Below are positions 10,420 to 18,525 of a stretch of 64,000 nucleotides of DNA, piece by piece; position 1 is the first letter of the stretch, and each line of letters starts with the position of its first letter. The translations under genes were made by a program, and so were the position numbers. A model generated the notes under the pieces. That model worked only from the letters and a program-made list of their open reading frames with translations, did no database searches and had not been told where the DNA came from. Source of the DNA: Clostridia bacterium. Lineage in GTDB: Bacteria > Bacillota > Clostridia > UMGS1883. The stretch covers positions 62,001 through 126,000 of the forward strand of contig JAFUOO010000004.1 of NCBI GenBank assembly GCA_017472685.1, read 5' to 3'.

Positions 10420-10686
10420 ATGAAACTCATTAACATTGGTTTCGGGAACATGGTTTCCGACGAAAAAATTGTAAGTATTGTAAGCCCTGATTCAGCTCCC
10501 GTAAAAAGGCTTGTGCGTGACGCAGGCGAAAAGGGCATGCTGATTGATGCCACCTATGGCAGAAAAACAAAAAGCGTTATTATGGCAACCTCGGGGCACG
10601 TTATACTTTCGGCGCTCACCGCCGATGTTATATATGAGCGCAACGAGTCTGAAGAAAAGCAGACTATTGTTATCGGCGAAGAATGA
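10420..10686 (+). CDS. remA: RemA-family (DUF370) regulator
   Basis: An 88-residue protein matching the DUF370/RemA family: MKLINIGFGNMV, SPDSAPVKRLVRDA and the conserved DATYGRKTKSVI block. In B. subtilis RemA is a DNA-binding activator of biofilm matrix and osmoprotection genes; the role here is inferred. The open frame extends back to 10375, but the first 15 codons are encoded by a low-complexity TGCAGA repeat, and the Met at 10420 begins the conserved part with AGGAAG upstream. It lies between yicC and gmk as in other Firmicutes. Confidence 0.9.
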   Translation: MKLINIGFGNMVSDEKIVSIVSPDSAPVKRLVRDAGEKGMLIDATYGRKTKSVIMATSGHVILSALTADVIYERNESEEKQTIVIGEE

Positions 10687-10707
10687 TAGAAAGGAAAGTG
10701 TGAGGCT

Positions 10708-11304
10708 ATGCAAAAGGGAACATTGGTAGTTCTTTCGGGACCTTCCGGCTCAGGTAAGGGCACTCTGGTAAACGAATATGTACATTCCTTTGACGATGTG
10801 TTCGTTTCCATATCTGCCACAACCCGCGACATGCGCGAGGGCGAAAGGCACGGCATTAATTACTATTACATGACCGTGGAAGAGTTTTTGAAAAAAAGAG
10901 ACGAAAACGGCTTCTTGGAGCACGCAGAATTTTGCGGTAACTATTACGGAACTCCCCGCGACAACGCCGAAAAGGCGCTTAACGAGGGCAAGGATGTAAT
11001 ACTGGAGATTGATGTTCAGGGTGCATTTTTGGTAAAGGAAAACTATCCCGAGGCTGTTCTTGTTTTTACAATGCCCCCATCCTTCGACATACTTCGTGAA
11101 AGGCTCGTAGGCCGCGGCACGGAAAGCATGGAGGTTGTTGAAAAACGCTTGGAGCGTGCAAAGGATGAAATAAAGCGCGCGCCCGAGTACGATTATCTCA
11201 TAATCAACGATACAATCGAAAAGGCAGTTAAAGATTTAAGAGCCATTTTTGACTCTGAAAAGTGTGAAATAAAAAATAATCTTGATTTTATAAAGGAGTT
11301 TTAA
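10708..11304 (+). CDS. gmk: Guanylate kinase
   Basis: This enzyme phosphorylates GMP to GDP with ATP. It is 198 residues long, with the P-loop GPSGSGKGTL at about 11-20, the GMP-binding SATTRDMREGERHGINYYYM block, and ILEIDVQGA. It belongs to the yicC-remA-gmk-rpoZ-coaBC unit and is followed 2 bp later by rpoZ. Confidence 0.97.
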   Translation: MQKGTLVVLSGPSGSGKGTLVNEYVHSFDDVFVSISATTRDMREGERHGINYYYMTVEEFLKKRDENGFLEHAEFCGNYYGTPRDNAEKALNEGKDVILEIDVQGAFLVKENYPEAVLVFTMPPSFDILRERLVGRGTESMEVVEKRLERAKDEIKRAPEYDYLIINDTIEKAVKDLRAIFDSEKCEIKNNLDFIKEF

Positions 11305-11306
11305 TT

Positions 11307-11483
11307 ATGTTATATCCCGAAATTGCTAAACTTATGGAGGGTATGCCCTCAAGATATTCTCTTGTTATTGTAACAGCAAAGAGAGCAAGACAGCTTGCAG
11401 AAAGAAACGAAGCTATCACAGACAAGCACGTTTCCCACGCTATTGGTGAAATCAGCGAAGGCAAGGTAAAAATCAGATTATAA
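11307..11483 (+). CDS. rpoZ: DNA-directed RNA polymerase omega subunit
   Basis: A short gene of 58 codons directly after gmk with AAGGAG upstream. The product begins MLYPEIAKLMEGMPSRYSLV and continues VTAKRARQLAERN, the conserved omega motif that latches the beta' C-terminus, then KHVSHAIGEISEGKVKI. The position between gmk and coaBC is the conserved one. It is slightly shorter than E. coli omega, as is common in Clostridia. Confidence 0.95.
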   Translation: MLYPEIAKLMEGMPSRYSLVIVTAKRARQLAERNEAITDKHVSHAIGEISEGKVKIRL

Positions 11484-11501
11484 TCATAAGGAGTAGTGCT
11501 T

Positions 11502-12689
11502 ATGCTTAAAGGTAAAAATATCCTGCTGGGTGTGACGGGCGGTATTGCGGCGTACAAGGCGTGCGATATCGCATCGCGTCTTATAAAGCTCGGGGCAGAT
11601 GTTCATGTTATAATGACCAAGGCTGCCTGTGAATTTGTTGCGCCCTTAACCTTTAAGAGCCTGACAAATAACAAGGTGCACACCTCGCTTTTTGACCCTA
11701 ATGAGCAGGGTGTGCCGCATATTGACCTGGCAAGAAGAGCAGACGCTATTTTGGTTGCGCCTGCAACTGCCAACTTTATTGCAAAGGCTGCAAACGGCAT
11801 AGCTGACGATATGCTCACGTCAACTATCCTTGCGGCAAACGATAAAAAAATAATAATATCCCCCGCCATGAATACTCACATGTACGAAAACCAAATCGTG
11901 CAGGAAAACTTGGAGAAATTACGTGGCAGGGGTTTTGTCGTAATTAAGAGCGCTTCAGGCAGGCTTGCCTGCGGCTCAGTTGGCATGGGAAAATTGCCCG
12001 AGCCTTGTGATATTGTTGAAAGGGTTGTGCAGGAGGTTGCCTTTGAAAAGACCCTTTCGGGAAAAAAAGTTCTCATCACCGCAGGCCCCACACAGGAGGC
12101 AATTGACCCCGTGAGATACATAACAAACCACTCAACGGGCAAAATGGGCTACGCGCTTGCCCGCATTGCAAAGGCAAAGGGTGCCACTGTTACACTTATT
12201 ACCGGTAAAACAAGCCTTCCCAAGCCCATAGGCGTTGACACGATTGAGGTTGTATCAAGCCGCGACATGTTCCGCGAGGTTACCGAAAGGTATTTTGATA
12301 CGGACATTGTTATAAAAGCGGCAGCTGTTGCTGATTTTAAGCCCAAAACCGTCAACGACCAAAAAACAAAAAAAGAAAACGCTAAGCTTAACATTGAGCT
12401 TGAAAAAACAGACGACATTTTAAAATATCTTGGAAGTAAGAAGGCGCATCAGGTGCTTGTGGGCTTCTGTATGGAAACTGAAAACCTGCTTGAAAACGCA
12501 CAAAAGAAGCTCCTTGGCAAAAACCTGGACATGATTTGCGCCAACTCCTTGACAACCCCGGGCGCAGGCTTCGGAGTTGACACAAACGTTTTAACCCTTA
12601 TAGAAAAGGACGGCAGTGTAACCACTCTTCCCATGGACACAAAGGAAAACCTGGCAGCGGTTATACTGGACAAAATAAGCGCAATGTAA
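11502..12689 (+). CDS. coaBC: Bifunctional phosphopantothenoylcysteine decarboxylase / phosphopantothenate-cysteine ligase
   Basis: This fused enzyme carries out two steps of coenzyme A synthesis. The N-terminal FMN-binding CoaC part begins GKNILLGVTGGIAAYKA and includes the PAMNTHMYEN motif; the C-terminal CoaB part includes TAGPTQEAIDPVRYITNHS and KAAAVADFKP. Length is 395 residues from the ATG at 11502, which is eight bases after AAGGAG; the GTG at 11496 would be too close to that site. It ends the housekeeping run before hairpin array A. Confidence 0.95.
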   Translation: MLKGKNILLGVTGGIAAYKACDIASRLIKLGADVHVIMTKAACEFVAPLTFKSLTNNKVHTSLFDPNEQGVPHIDLARRADAILVAPATANFIAKAANGIADDMLTSTILAANDKKIIISPAMNTHMYENQIVQENLEKLRGRGFVVIKSASGRLACGSVGMGKLPEPCDIVERVVQEVAFEKTLSGKKVLITAGPTQEAIDPVRYITNHSTGKMGYALARIAKAKGATVTLITGKTSLPKPIGVDTIEVVSSRDMFREVTERYFDTDIVIKAAAVADFKPKTVNDQKTKKENAKLNIELEKTDDILKYLGSKKAHQVLVGFCMETENLLENAQKKLLGKNLDMICANSLTTPGAGFGVDTNVLTLIEKDGSVTTLPMDTKENLAAVILDKISAM

Positions 12690-12990
12690 TATGAAAATGA
12701 AATGCCTGCGGCATGAAATGTACCGAAGGCACATGAAATAAAACCTTTGGTTTCATGATATGCACTTTGTGCATTGCGGTAGATTTGCGATGCGCCATAA
12801 GCGAAGCAAGGAAGTGCTCTTGGGGCGCAAATCATTGATTAAATAAAATGAAAATTCGGAGAATTTTCTACCTGAATGAGCTGAAAGCTCATATCATGTC
12901 GCGAAGCGATATATCATGCGTCAGCATTTCATGTGCATAGCACATATCATCATTTATAATTGCAGCAGTGGTCTCAGATAAAGGTAAATT
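12690..12990 (+). repeat. Mini-hairpin array A (no protein gene attached)
   Basis: About 300 bp without a credible gene. It holds roughly nine short inverted repeats, most with 3-4 nt loops, for example ATGCC-tgc-GGCAT, AAAATTC-gga-GAATTTT, GAGCT-gaa-AGCTC, TCGC-gaa-GCGA and ATGTGC-ata-GCACAT. Units are separated by a repeated linker, ATGAAAT on the left and ATATCAT on the right. In the middle, at 12792-12828, is a 37-nt core whose 31 bases are identical to the core of array B (16966-17002), closed by GATTTGCG/CGCAAATC (12782-12789 with 12826-12833). The 3' end runs up to the start region of the foldase gene. Function unknown. Confidence 0.8.
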
Positions 12991-13011
12991 GATATGAAAG
13001 AGTTGGAGATT

Positions 13012-14415
13012 ATGAAAAGAATTGTTTGCAGTCTGCTGGCAGGATGTATGCTTTTAGGGGCAATTCCTGCAATGGCGGCTGATATAAACATAACAATTGA
13101 CGGGGAAGAATTTATCCCTAAAAATGCCTTGGGCGAGGTTGTGGAGCCATTTATTGAAAACGGCTCAACTTTCCTTCCCGTAAGAGCAATGGGCGAGGCT
13201 GTGGGCAAAGAGGTTTCTTTTGACAGTGAAAATAACGCCGTTTATATTGGCGAAGTGCCCGCACCGACTGATGTAACAAGAGAGCCTGTAGTGCTCATAG
13301 GCGACAGAGTTTTCTACGAGGATGAACAAACTTTGTTTTCAAACTTTGCGTTAGTTGCTTCTGTACTGAAGCTTGCCGAAGAAAGGTTTACGCGAGAGGA
13401 TATTGACCTCAGAAAAGGCGAAATCAAAGCAAATTTAGATTGGAATACAGCATGGCTTATAAGCGGGGATGAGATTAAACTGGACAGTTACGCTGAGTAC
13501 ATGGCATGCGTAAATCTTTTGCTTGAAAGTGTAGATATTGAAGAGGCATATGCAGATTTTGTGTCTGCAAAGCACATTATGGTGACAGATGCCGCAGTAG
13601 CCGAGGAAATTGTTGCAAAAATAGAAAGCGGTGCCGATTTTGACACTCTTATTGAAGAATACAACACAGACCCCGGGCAGACAAAGGATTCCGTTTACAC
13701 CTTTACATTTGGCGAAATGGTGGCAGAATTTGAAGAAGCAGCCTACAAGCTTTCCGAAAACGAATTTACAAAGGAGCCCGTAAAAACACAGTTTGGCTAC
13801 CATATCATAAAGAGAGTGCCCCTTGTAAAGGACGACGTAGACGAAGCCTACGCAATTGAAATGCACCTTGCACGTGAATGTGAAAAGGTGGATTTAGGCA
13901 AAATTGTCCGCGTTACACGCGAGGGCGATTATGCCATTATCGACGGCAGAGTATATACCGTGGACGAAATTAAAACTATAGAATCTATAGTGGCAGGAAT
14001 CAGTAAAGACGAAATAACCAATCTTAATGAGGCCTTTAATGATGTTGTTGTAGTAACGGCTTTCAACAAGCTGGCACGCAACATAGGCTTGCTTGAAGAC
14101 GAAAACAGAGGCGAATTTGACGCAGAATATGAAGCAGGTGTTTTTATGATGCTTGCAGAAACCTTCATGAGCATGAGAGCCACCGAGGACGTGGACGTTA
14201 TGAAGGTTTACGAAAGCATGGAAAAGAGGATATTGCCCTCACTTAAGGTTTTTGTTGACGGTAAGCTCATAGTTCCCGGTGATGTTAACAATAATTACGT
14301 TGCTCCCAAAAATGTAAACGGCACGGTTTACGTTCCCGTGAGAGCAATTGTTGAAGCCCTCGGTATGAGTGCCGACTGGGACAACGATACACGAACAGTT
14401 GTAATAACTAAGTAA
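13012..14415 (+). CDS. Secreted parvulin-type peptidyl-prolyl isomerase flanked by stalk (copper amine oxidase N-like) domains
   Basis: A secreted protein of 467 residues. The signal peptide (about 1-23) is MKRIVCSLLAGCMLLGAIPAMA. It is followed by a copper amine oxidase N-terminal-like domain (FLPVRAMGEAVGKEVSFD), a central parvulin domain (about 180-270; AKHIMVTD, FGEMVAEFEEAAY, FGYHIIKRV), and a second stalk domain at the C-terminus (VYVPVRAIVEALGMSADWDND). This suggests a PrsA-like foldase anchored or presented by stalk domains at the cell surface. The start is set at 13012, where GGAG precedes the Met and the signal peptide. It is followed 15 bp later by priA. Confidence 0.8.
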   Translation: MKRIVCSLLAGCMLLGAIPAMAADINITIDGEEFIPKNALGEVVEPFIENGSTFLPVRAMGEAVGKEVSFDSENNAVYIGEVPAPTDVTREPVVLIGDRVFYEDEQTLFSNFALVASVLKLAEERFTREDIDLRKGEIKANLDWNTAWLISGDEIKLDSYAEYMACVNLLLESVDIEEAYADFVSAKHIMVTDAAVAEEIVAKIESGADFDTLIEEYNTDPGQTKDSVYTFTFGEMVAEFEEAAYKLSENEFTKEPVKTQFGYHIIKRVPLVKDDVDEAYAIEMHLARECEKVDLGKIVRVTREGDYAIIDGRVYTVDEIKTIESIVAGISKDEITNLNEAFNDVVVVTAFNKLARNIGLLEDENRGEFDAEYEAGVFMMLAETFMSMRATEDVDVMKVYESMEKRILPSLKVFVDGKLIVPGDVNNNYVAPKNVNGTVYVPVRAIVEALGMSADWDNDTRTVVITK

Positions 14416-14430
14416 TATTTAGGTGATATA

Positions 14431-16863
14431 ATGTACGCAGAGGTTTATATTAATACCCCGCTTTTAAGCCTTGACAAGCCCTTTTCCTACCGCATACCAA
14501 AAAAACTTATTGGTGATTGTGTTGTAGGGGCGCGCTGCAAGGTCCCCTTTGGGTACACAAACCGCCTTAGTGACGGTATTATTACACGCATTGTGGATGC
14601 TGCCAACTTTGAAGACATTAAAGAAATAAGAAGCATAACAGACCCCATGCCCCTTTTAACCGAAAAGGACATTGACCTTATTTTCAAAATGCGCGAGGAC
14701 TATTACTGCACGTTTTATTCCGTTGCAAAGCTTTTTTTGCCTGCAGGCAGTATGCAGAAAAAGGAAGAATGGGTCAATTTAACGGACAAGTATTCCATAG
14801 ATGAGGCAAAGGCGGCAGTTTCAAAAAGCGCACTGCAGGAGAGGCTTTTAATGCTTCTTGAAAACGCCTCGGGCAGTATGGAAATGGCGGCAATCCGTGC
14901 CGAAATGGGCAAAGTGGCAAGGGTGCAGGTAAACGCACTTGTTAAAAAAGGCATTGCAACAGTTGAATATAAAAGCATCAGTAAGGTTGGGGAAAAATGC
15001 GTCAAGGTGGCATACTACTCAAGCGAGGAGGACCCCTACACCTTAGCTGAAGCAATGAAAAAAAGAAGCCCCATGCAGGCAAAAATTGTTGAGTTTCTGG
15101 CAAATGGCGGAAAGTATACAATTTCCGACATAATGGCGCACTGTCAGGCATCGAGAAACAGCATTGAAGCCTTGAGTATAAAGGGCATAATTGAATTTGA
15201 AGACAAAAGAATACTACGAAGCCCCATGGGCGATGTAACAGAGCGAACAACAGCCTTTGAAGCAACCGATGAGCAGAAAAAGGCTATCGAAACAATAAAA
15301 AGCAAAAATGAAGGCACATTTTTAATACACGGCGTTACAGGCAGCGGCAAAACCGAGGTTTATATGCAGCTGGTGGAGGACGTGATAAAAACGGGCAGGC
15401 AGGCAATTGTTTTGGTGCCCGAAATTTCCCTCACACCTCAGATAACCGACCGCTTTTACAAGCGCTTCGGAAAGGTTGTTGCAGTTATGCACTCAGCCCT
15501 TTCCTTGGGCGAGCGCTACGACGAATACACCCGCATTCAAAAGGGCGAGGCTAAGGTGGTTGTAGGTGCCAGAAGTGCCATTTTTGCACCCGTGAGAAAC
15601 CTTGGCATAATAATCATCGACGAGGAACACGAATATTCCTACAAATCCGAAACGGTGCCCAAGTACCATGCAATTGACATTGCACGCATGAGGGCAGAAG
15701 CGGCCTCGTGCCCCTTGGTTTTAGCATCGGCAACACCCTCGGCAGAAAGCTACTATAAGGCAGAGATTGGTGAATACACCTTAATTGAACTGACAAAGCG
15801 CTACAACCTCAACCCACTTCCCGAGGTGGAGATTGTGGACATGCGTAAAGAGCTGGAGGAGGGCAACAGAACTGTTTTAAGCCGCAGCTTAGCTAAGGGC
15901 ATGTACGAAAACCTCCGTGACGGCGAGCAGACAATACTGTTTTTAAACCGCCGCGGCTTTTCCACCTTTGTTTCCTGCCGTGACTGCGGTTTTGTGTACA
16001 TGTGCCCGAACTGCAGTGTATCACTTACTTACCATGCATCAAACGACACATTAAATTGTCACATATGCTCGCACAGGCAAAAGCGTGACGCACTTTGCCC
16101 CGAGTGTAAGAGCAAAAAAATAAAGGATTTCGGCGCAGGCACACAAAAGGCGCAAAAACAGATTGCCGAAATTTTCCCCACGGCGAAAATTGTACGCATG
16201 GATGCCGACACAACAGGCGGCAAAAACGGCCACGAAAAGATACTTAACGAGTTTGAAAAGGAAGACGGCGACATTCTCTTAGGCACACAGATGGTTTCCA
16301 AGGGGCTCGACTTTCCCCGTGTTACCTTAGTTGGTGCCTTGGCGGCAGACTCGTCACTTTATTCTGACGACTTTCGTGCACAGGAAAGAACCTTTGCCCT
16401 CATAACCCAGGTATGCGGCAGGGCAGGCAGAGGCGATACGCCGGGCAGAGCTGTTATACAGACCTATTCGCCCGACAACAGGGTGCTAAACTTAGCAGCA
16501 CGGCAGGACTATAAAGCCTTTTACAAGGACGAAATAGCCTTCCGTAAGGCTTTCGGCTACCCACCCTTTGAGCATATTGTGAACATTCTCATAACGGGCG
16601 AGGACGAGGAAAAATGCCTTAAATGCGCCCGCGTGGCACTCGGCGAATTAAAGGTATCAGACGAAATAAGAGGAAGCGGCATTACAATTTACGGGCCTCA
16701 CGATGCACCCATCAAAAAAATACAGGGCAGATACCGCAAAAGGATATGGTTTAAGGTCAAGGACTATAAAGCCTTGAGCAAAGCCTTCCGCAAAATGCTT
16801 GGTACAAAACGCCCCGAGGGCATACAGATAGCAATTGATGTTGACCCGTATTCCATGAGTTGA
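14431..16863 (+). CDS. priA: Primosomal protein N' (PriA), replication restart helicase
   Basis: A superfamily 2 helicase of 810 residues that restarts stalled replication forks. The N-terminal DNA-binding domain is followed by Walker A HGVTGSGKTEVY, the DEEH box (IIIDEEHEYSYK), the zinc-binding cluster with paired cysteines (CRDCGFVYMCPNC, CHICSH, CPECKSKK), and helicase motifs including GTQMVSKGLDFPRV and QVCGRAGRG. AGGTGATATA precedes the ATG. Its last codons and stop lie inside the first hairpin of array B, so the array abuts or has replaced the gene's original end. Confidence 0.96.
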   Translation: MYAEVYINTPLLSLDKPFSYRIPKKLIGDCVVGARCKVPFGYTNRLSDGIITRIVDAANFEDIKEIRSITDPMPLLTEKDIDLIFKMREDYYCTFYSVAKLFLPAGSMQKKEEWVNLTDKYSIDEAKAAVSKSALQERLLMLLENASGSMEMAAIRAEMGKVARVQVNALVKKGIATVEYKSISKVGEKCVKVAYYSSEEDPYTLAEAMKKRSPMQAKIVEFLANGGKYTISDIMAHCQASRNSIEALSIKGIIEFEDKRILRSPMGDVTERTTAFEATDEQKKAIETIKSKNEGTFLIHGVTGSGKTEVYMQLVEDVIKTGRQAIVLVPEISLTPQITDRFYKRFGKVVAVMHSALSLGERYDEYTRIQKGEAKVVVGARSAIFAPVRNLGIIIIDEEHEYSYKSETVPKYHAIDIARMRAEAASCPLVLASATPSAESYYKAEIGEYTLIELTKRYNLNPLPEVEIVDMRKELEEGNRTVLSRSLAKGMYENLRDGEQTILFLNRRGFSTFVSCRDCGFVYMCPNCSVSLTYHASNDTLNCHICSHRQKRDALCPECKSKKIKDFGAGTQKAQKQIAEIFPTAKIVRMDADTTGGKNGHEKILNEFEKEDGDILLGTQMVSKGLDFPRVTLVGALAADSSLYSDDFRAQERTFALITQVCGRAGRGDTPGRAVIQTYSPDNRVLNLAARQDYKAFYKDEIAFRKAFGYPPFEHIVNILITGEDEEKCLKCARVALGELKVSDEIRGSGITIYGPHDAPIKKIQGRYRKRIWFKVKDYKALSKAFRKMLGTKRPEGIQIAIDVDPYSMS

Positions 16864-17098
16864 AAGCATGGCTTTCAACTCGTCGATATAAATCTCTTGC
16901 GAGATTTTCGATATATTAATAATAATTCGATATGTGCAATGCACTCGATATGTTGCCTGACGGCAACGCCCTGAGCGAAGCGAGGAAGTACTCTTGGGGT
17001 GCGAGATTTATATCATATCGAAAACGAGCGGAGCGAGTTTATATCGAATTTTACAAAGTAAAATATATCGAACATGCGAAGCATGTATATCGACAAAG
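16857..17098 (+). repeat. Mini-hairpin array B, upstream of the four-helix-bundle gene
   Basis: An array of about seven short inverted repeats. The first, GAGTTGAAAGC-atg-GCTTTCAACTC (16857-16881), overlaps the priA stop. The rest include GTTGCC-tga-cGGCAAC, ATTTTAC-aaa-GTAAAAT and ACATGC-gaa-GCATGT. The linker is TCGATAT or ATATCGA. The 37-nt core at 16966-17002 matches array A at 31 of 37 positions. A 12-bp long-range pairing, GATATAAATCTC (16885-16896) with GAGATTTATATC (17003-17014), would enclose the left hairpins and the core. The array ends at the AAAGGAG ribosome site of the four-helix-bundle gene. Confidence 0.85.
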
Positions 17099-17109
17099 GA
17101 GAAATATAT

Positions 17110-17463
17110 ATGGAACAAGATAAAAATATATTAAGAGAAGAAACAATTAATTTTGCAATAGTGGTATCTGATATATGTGATAATATAACAGGTTGTTCTG
17201 TATATACAAACCAATTATTAAGATGTTCGTCCTCTATCGGAGCTAATCTTCATGAAGCTAAATATGCTCAAAGCAAAGCTGATTTCATTAATAAATTGGA
17301 AATAGCCTTAAAAGAATGTTTTGAAACTGAATATTGGTTGGAATTACTGTTCCGAAAAAATAAAATTGAAGAAAGAGTGTATAAATCTTTGATGGGGAGA
17401 TGCGGTACAATACGCAGAAAATTGATTGCATCAGTCACGACTGCAAAAGGAAGAAAGGAATAA
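17110..17463 (+). CDS. Four-helix-bundle protein (S23/IVS-encoded family)
   Basis: A 117-residue helical protein of the family that includes proteins encoded by 23S rRNA intervening sequences and is related in fold to the Avd accessory protein of diversity-generating retroelements. Characteristic blocks are FAIVVSDICDN, LRCSSSIGANLHEAKYAQSKADFINKL (shown in part: SSIGANLHEA) and EIALKECFETEYWLELL. Such proteins form ring-like oligomers and bind nucleic acid in the cases studied. It lies at the 3' end of hairpin array B with AAAGGAG upstream. The sequence is visibly richer in A+T than priA and def on either side, which suggests transfer. Confidence 0.85.
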   Translation: MEQDKNILREETINFAIVVSDICDNITGCSVYTNQLLRCSSSIGANLHEAKYAQSKADFINKLEIALKECFETEYWLELLFRKNKIEERVYKSLMGRCGTIRRKLIASVTTAKGRKE

Positions 17464-17464
17464 T

Positions 17465-17866
17465 ATGATTAAAAAGTGTTTTAAATATTGCTTAGCATTA
17501 ATTGCGAATATTGTTCCGTTCTTTTTAGGTTGTTTTTTATACGAAGGGGGCATTACGGTATCTCTTATGTTTCCTGTAATACAAGTTTTAATTAATCTGC
17601 TCAATTATAAATGGACAGAAAAAATATTATCATTTATGTTTTTAAATTTTGCGATGCTTGTTTCAAGTGTAGCAAGTATTAAAATCAGTACATGGTTATA
17701 TTACAATAACATCAGTTCAGACACCGGAACGTTAGCTGTTGGACAGTTTGAAGTGTGGTGTTGCATTGTTTTCATTGTGATTATGACATTAGTAAGTATC
17801 ATTTACCGAATAACTATGAATGCAATAAGACATAAACTTGACGAAAAAACTTTACAAAACGGATAA
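17465..17866 (+). CDS. Small multi-pass membrane protein, unknown function
   Basis: A 133-residue hydrophobic protein with about four predicted membrane segments: roughly 8-28 (CLALIANIVPFFLGCFLY), 30-48, 53-75 (FMFLNFAMLVSSVASI) and 93-118. I do not recognise a family. It starts 2 bp after the four-helix-bundle gene with AAAGGAA upstream and shares its A+T-rich composition, so the two were probably acquired together or are cargo of the same cassette. The start at 17465 is chosen from that ribosome site rather than the longer frame that overlaps the upstream gene. Confidence 0.7.
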   Translation: MIKKCFKYCLALIANIVPFFLGCFLYEGGITVSLMFPVIQVLINLLNYKWTEKILSFMFLNFAMLVSSVASIKISTWLYYNNISSDTGTLAVGQFEVWCCIVFIVIMTLVSIIYRITMNAIRHKLDEKTLQNG

Positions 17867-17879
17867 AAGGAGAATACTT

Positions 17880-18350
17880 ATGGCTATAAGAGAAATAAGA
17901 TTGGAAGGCGACCCTTGCCTTGGTAAGGCTTGCCGCACAGTTGATAAATTTGACGAAAGACTTCACACTCTTTTAGACGACATGAAGGACACCCTGGTAA
18001 AATCCCAGGGGGTTGGTCTTGCGGCACCTCAGGTGGGCATACTTAAAAGGGTTTTTGTAATTGACACACCCGATAAGGGCATGGTTGAATTTATAAACCC
18101 CACAATTGTGTCAACCGAGGGCAGCTACACCGACGTTGAGGGCTGCTTAAGCCTTCCCGGTAAGGCAGGCATGGTTGAAAGACCTATGAAAACCACCGTC
18201 AAAGCCTTTGACAGAAACGGAAATGAATTTGAATACACAGGCGAGGAGCTTTATTCCAAGTGCATCTGCCACGAAAACGACCATCTTGACGGCATTTTGT
18301 ATGCATCAAAGGTTATTGAATGGTTAGATTTGGACGACGAAGAGGAATAA
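17880..18350 (+). CDS. def: Peptide deformylase
   Basis: A metallo-enzyme that removes the formyl group from new proteins. All three motifs are present: GVGLAAPQVG, EGCLSLPG and HENDHLDG. Length is 156 residues from the ATG at 17880, which follows AAAAGGAG; the frame extends upstream to 17838 but that part is not conserved. The priA-def-fmt order is typical, with the hairpin array and two A+T-rich genes inserted between priA and def. Confidence 0.96.
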   Translation: MAIREIRLEGDPCLGKACRTVDKFDERLHTLLDDMKDTLVKSQGVGLAAPQVGILKRVFVIDTPDKGMVEFINPTIVSTEGSYTDVEGCLSLPGKAGMVERPMKTTVKAFDRNGNEFEYTGEELYSKCICHENDHLDGILYASKVIEWLDLDDEEE

Positions 18351-18394
18351 GTGCAGAATGCAGCGTTCGAGAATGAATAATTAATAATGAAGGA

Positions 18395-18487
18395 TGAATA
18401 ATTTCGGTTGAAAATCGTCAAAACGATTTTCTTCATTAATTTTTCATTATTCAATATTCATCAGCATAGCGACTTCATTATTCATTA
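18395..18487 (-). repeat. About 93-bp dispersed repeat, copy 1
   Basis: Noncoding DNA between def and fmt. Read on the minus strand it matches 27756-27850 on the plus strand at roughly nine of ten positions: AATGAATAATGAAGTCGCT, GCTGATGAATATTGAA, AATGAAAAATTAATGAAG, then a GAAAATCG/CGATTTT stem and an AATTATTC end. No ORF. The preceding bases 18352-18363 hold a TGCAGAATGCAG repeat. Confidence 0.8.
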
Positions 18488-18525
18488 ACACTGTGTTTCC
18501 GCACCAATAGGAGTGAATATTTCAA

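Noticed and set aside
12690..12990. Hairpin array A as a CRISPR array
   Set aside because: The units are inverted repeats with different sequences and short linkers, not identical direct repeats separated by unique spacers of equal length, and no cas gene is present.
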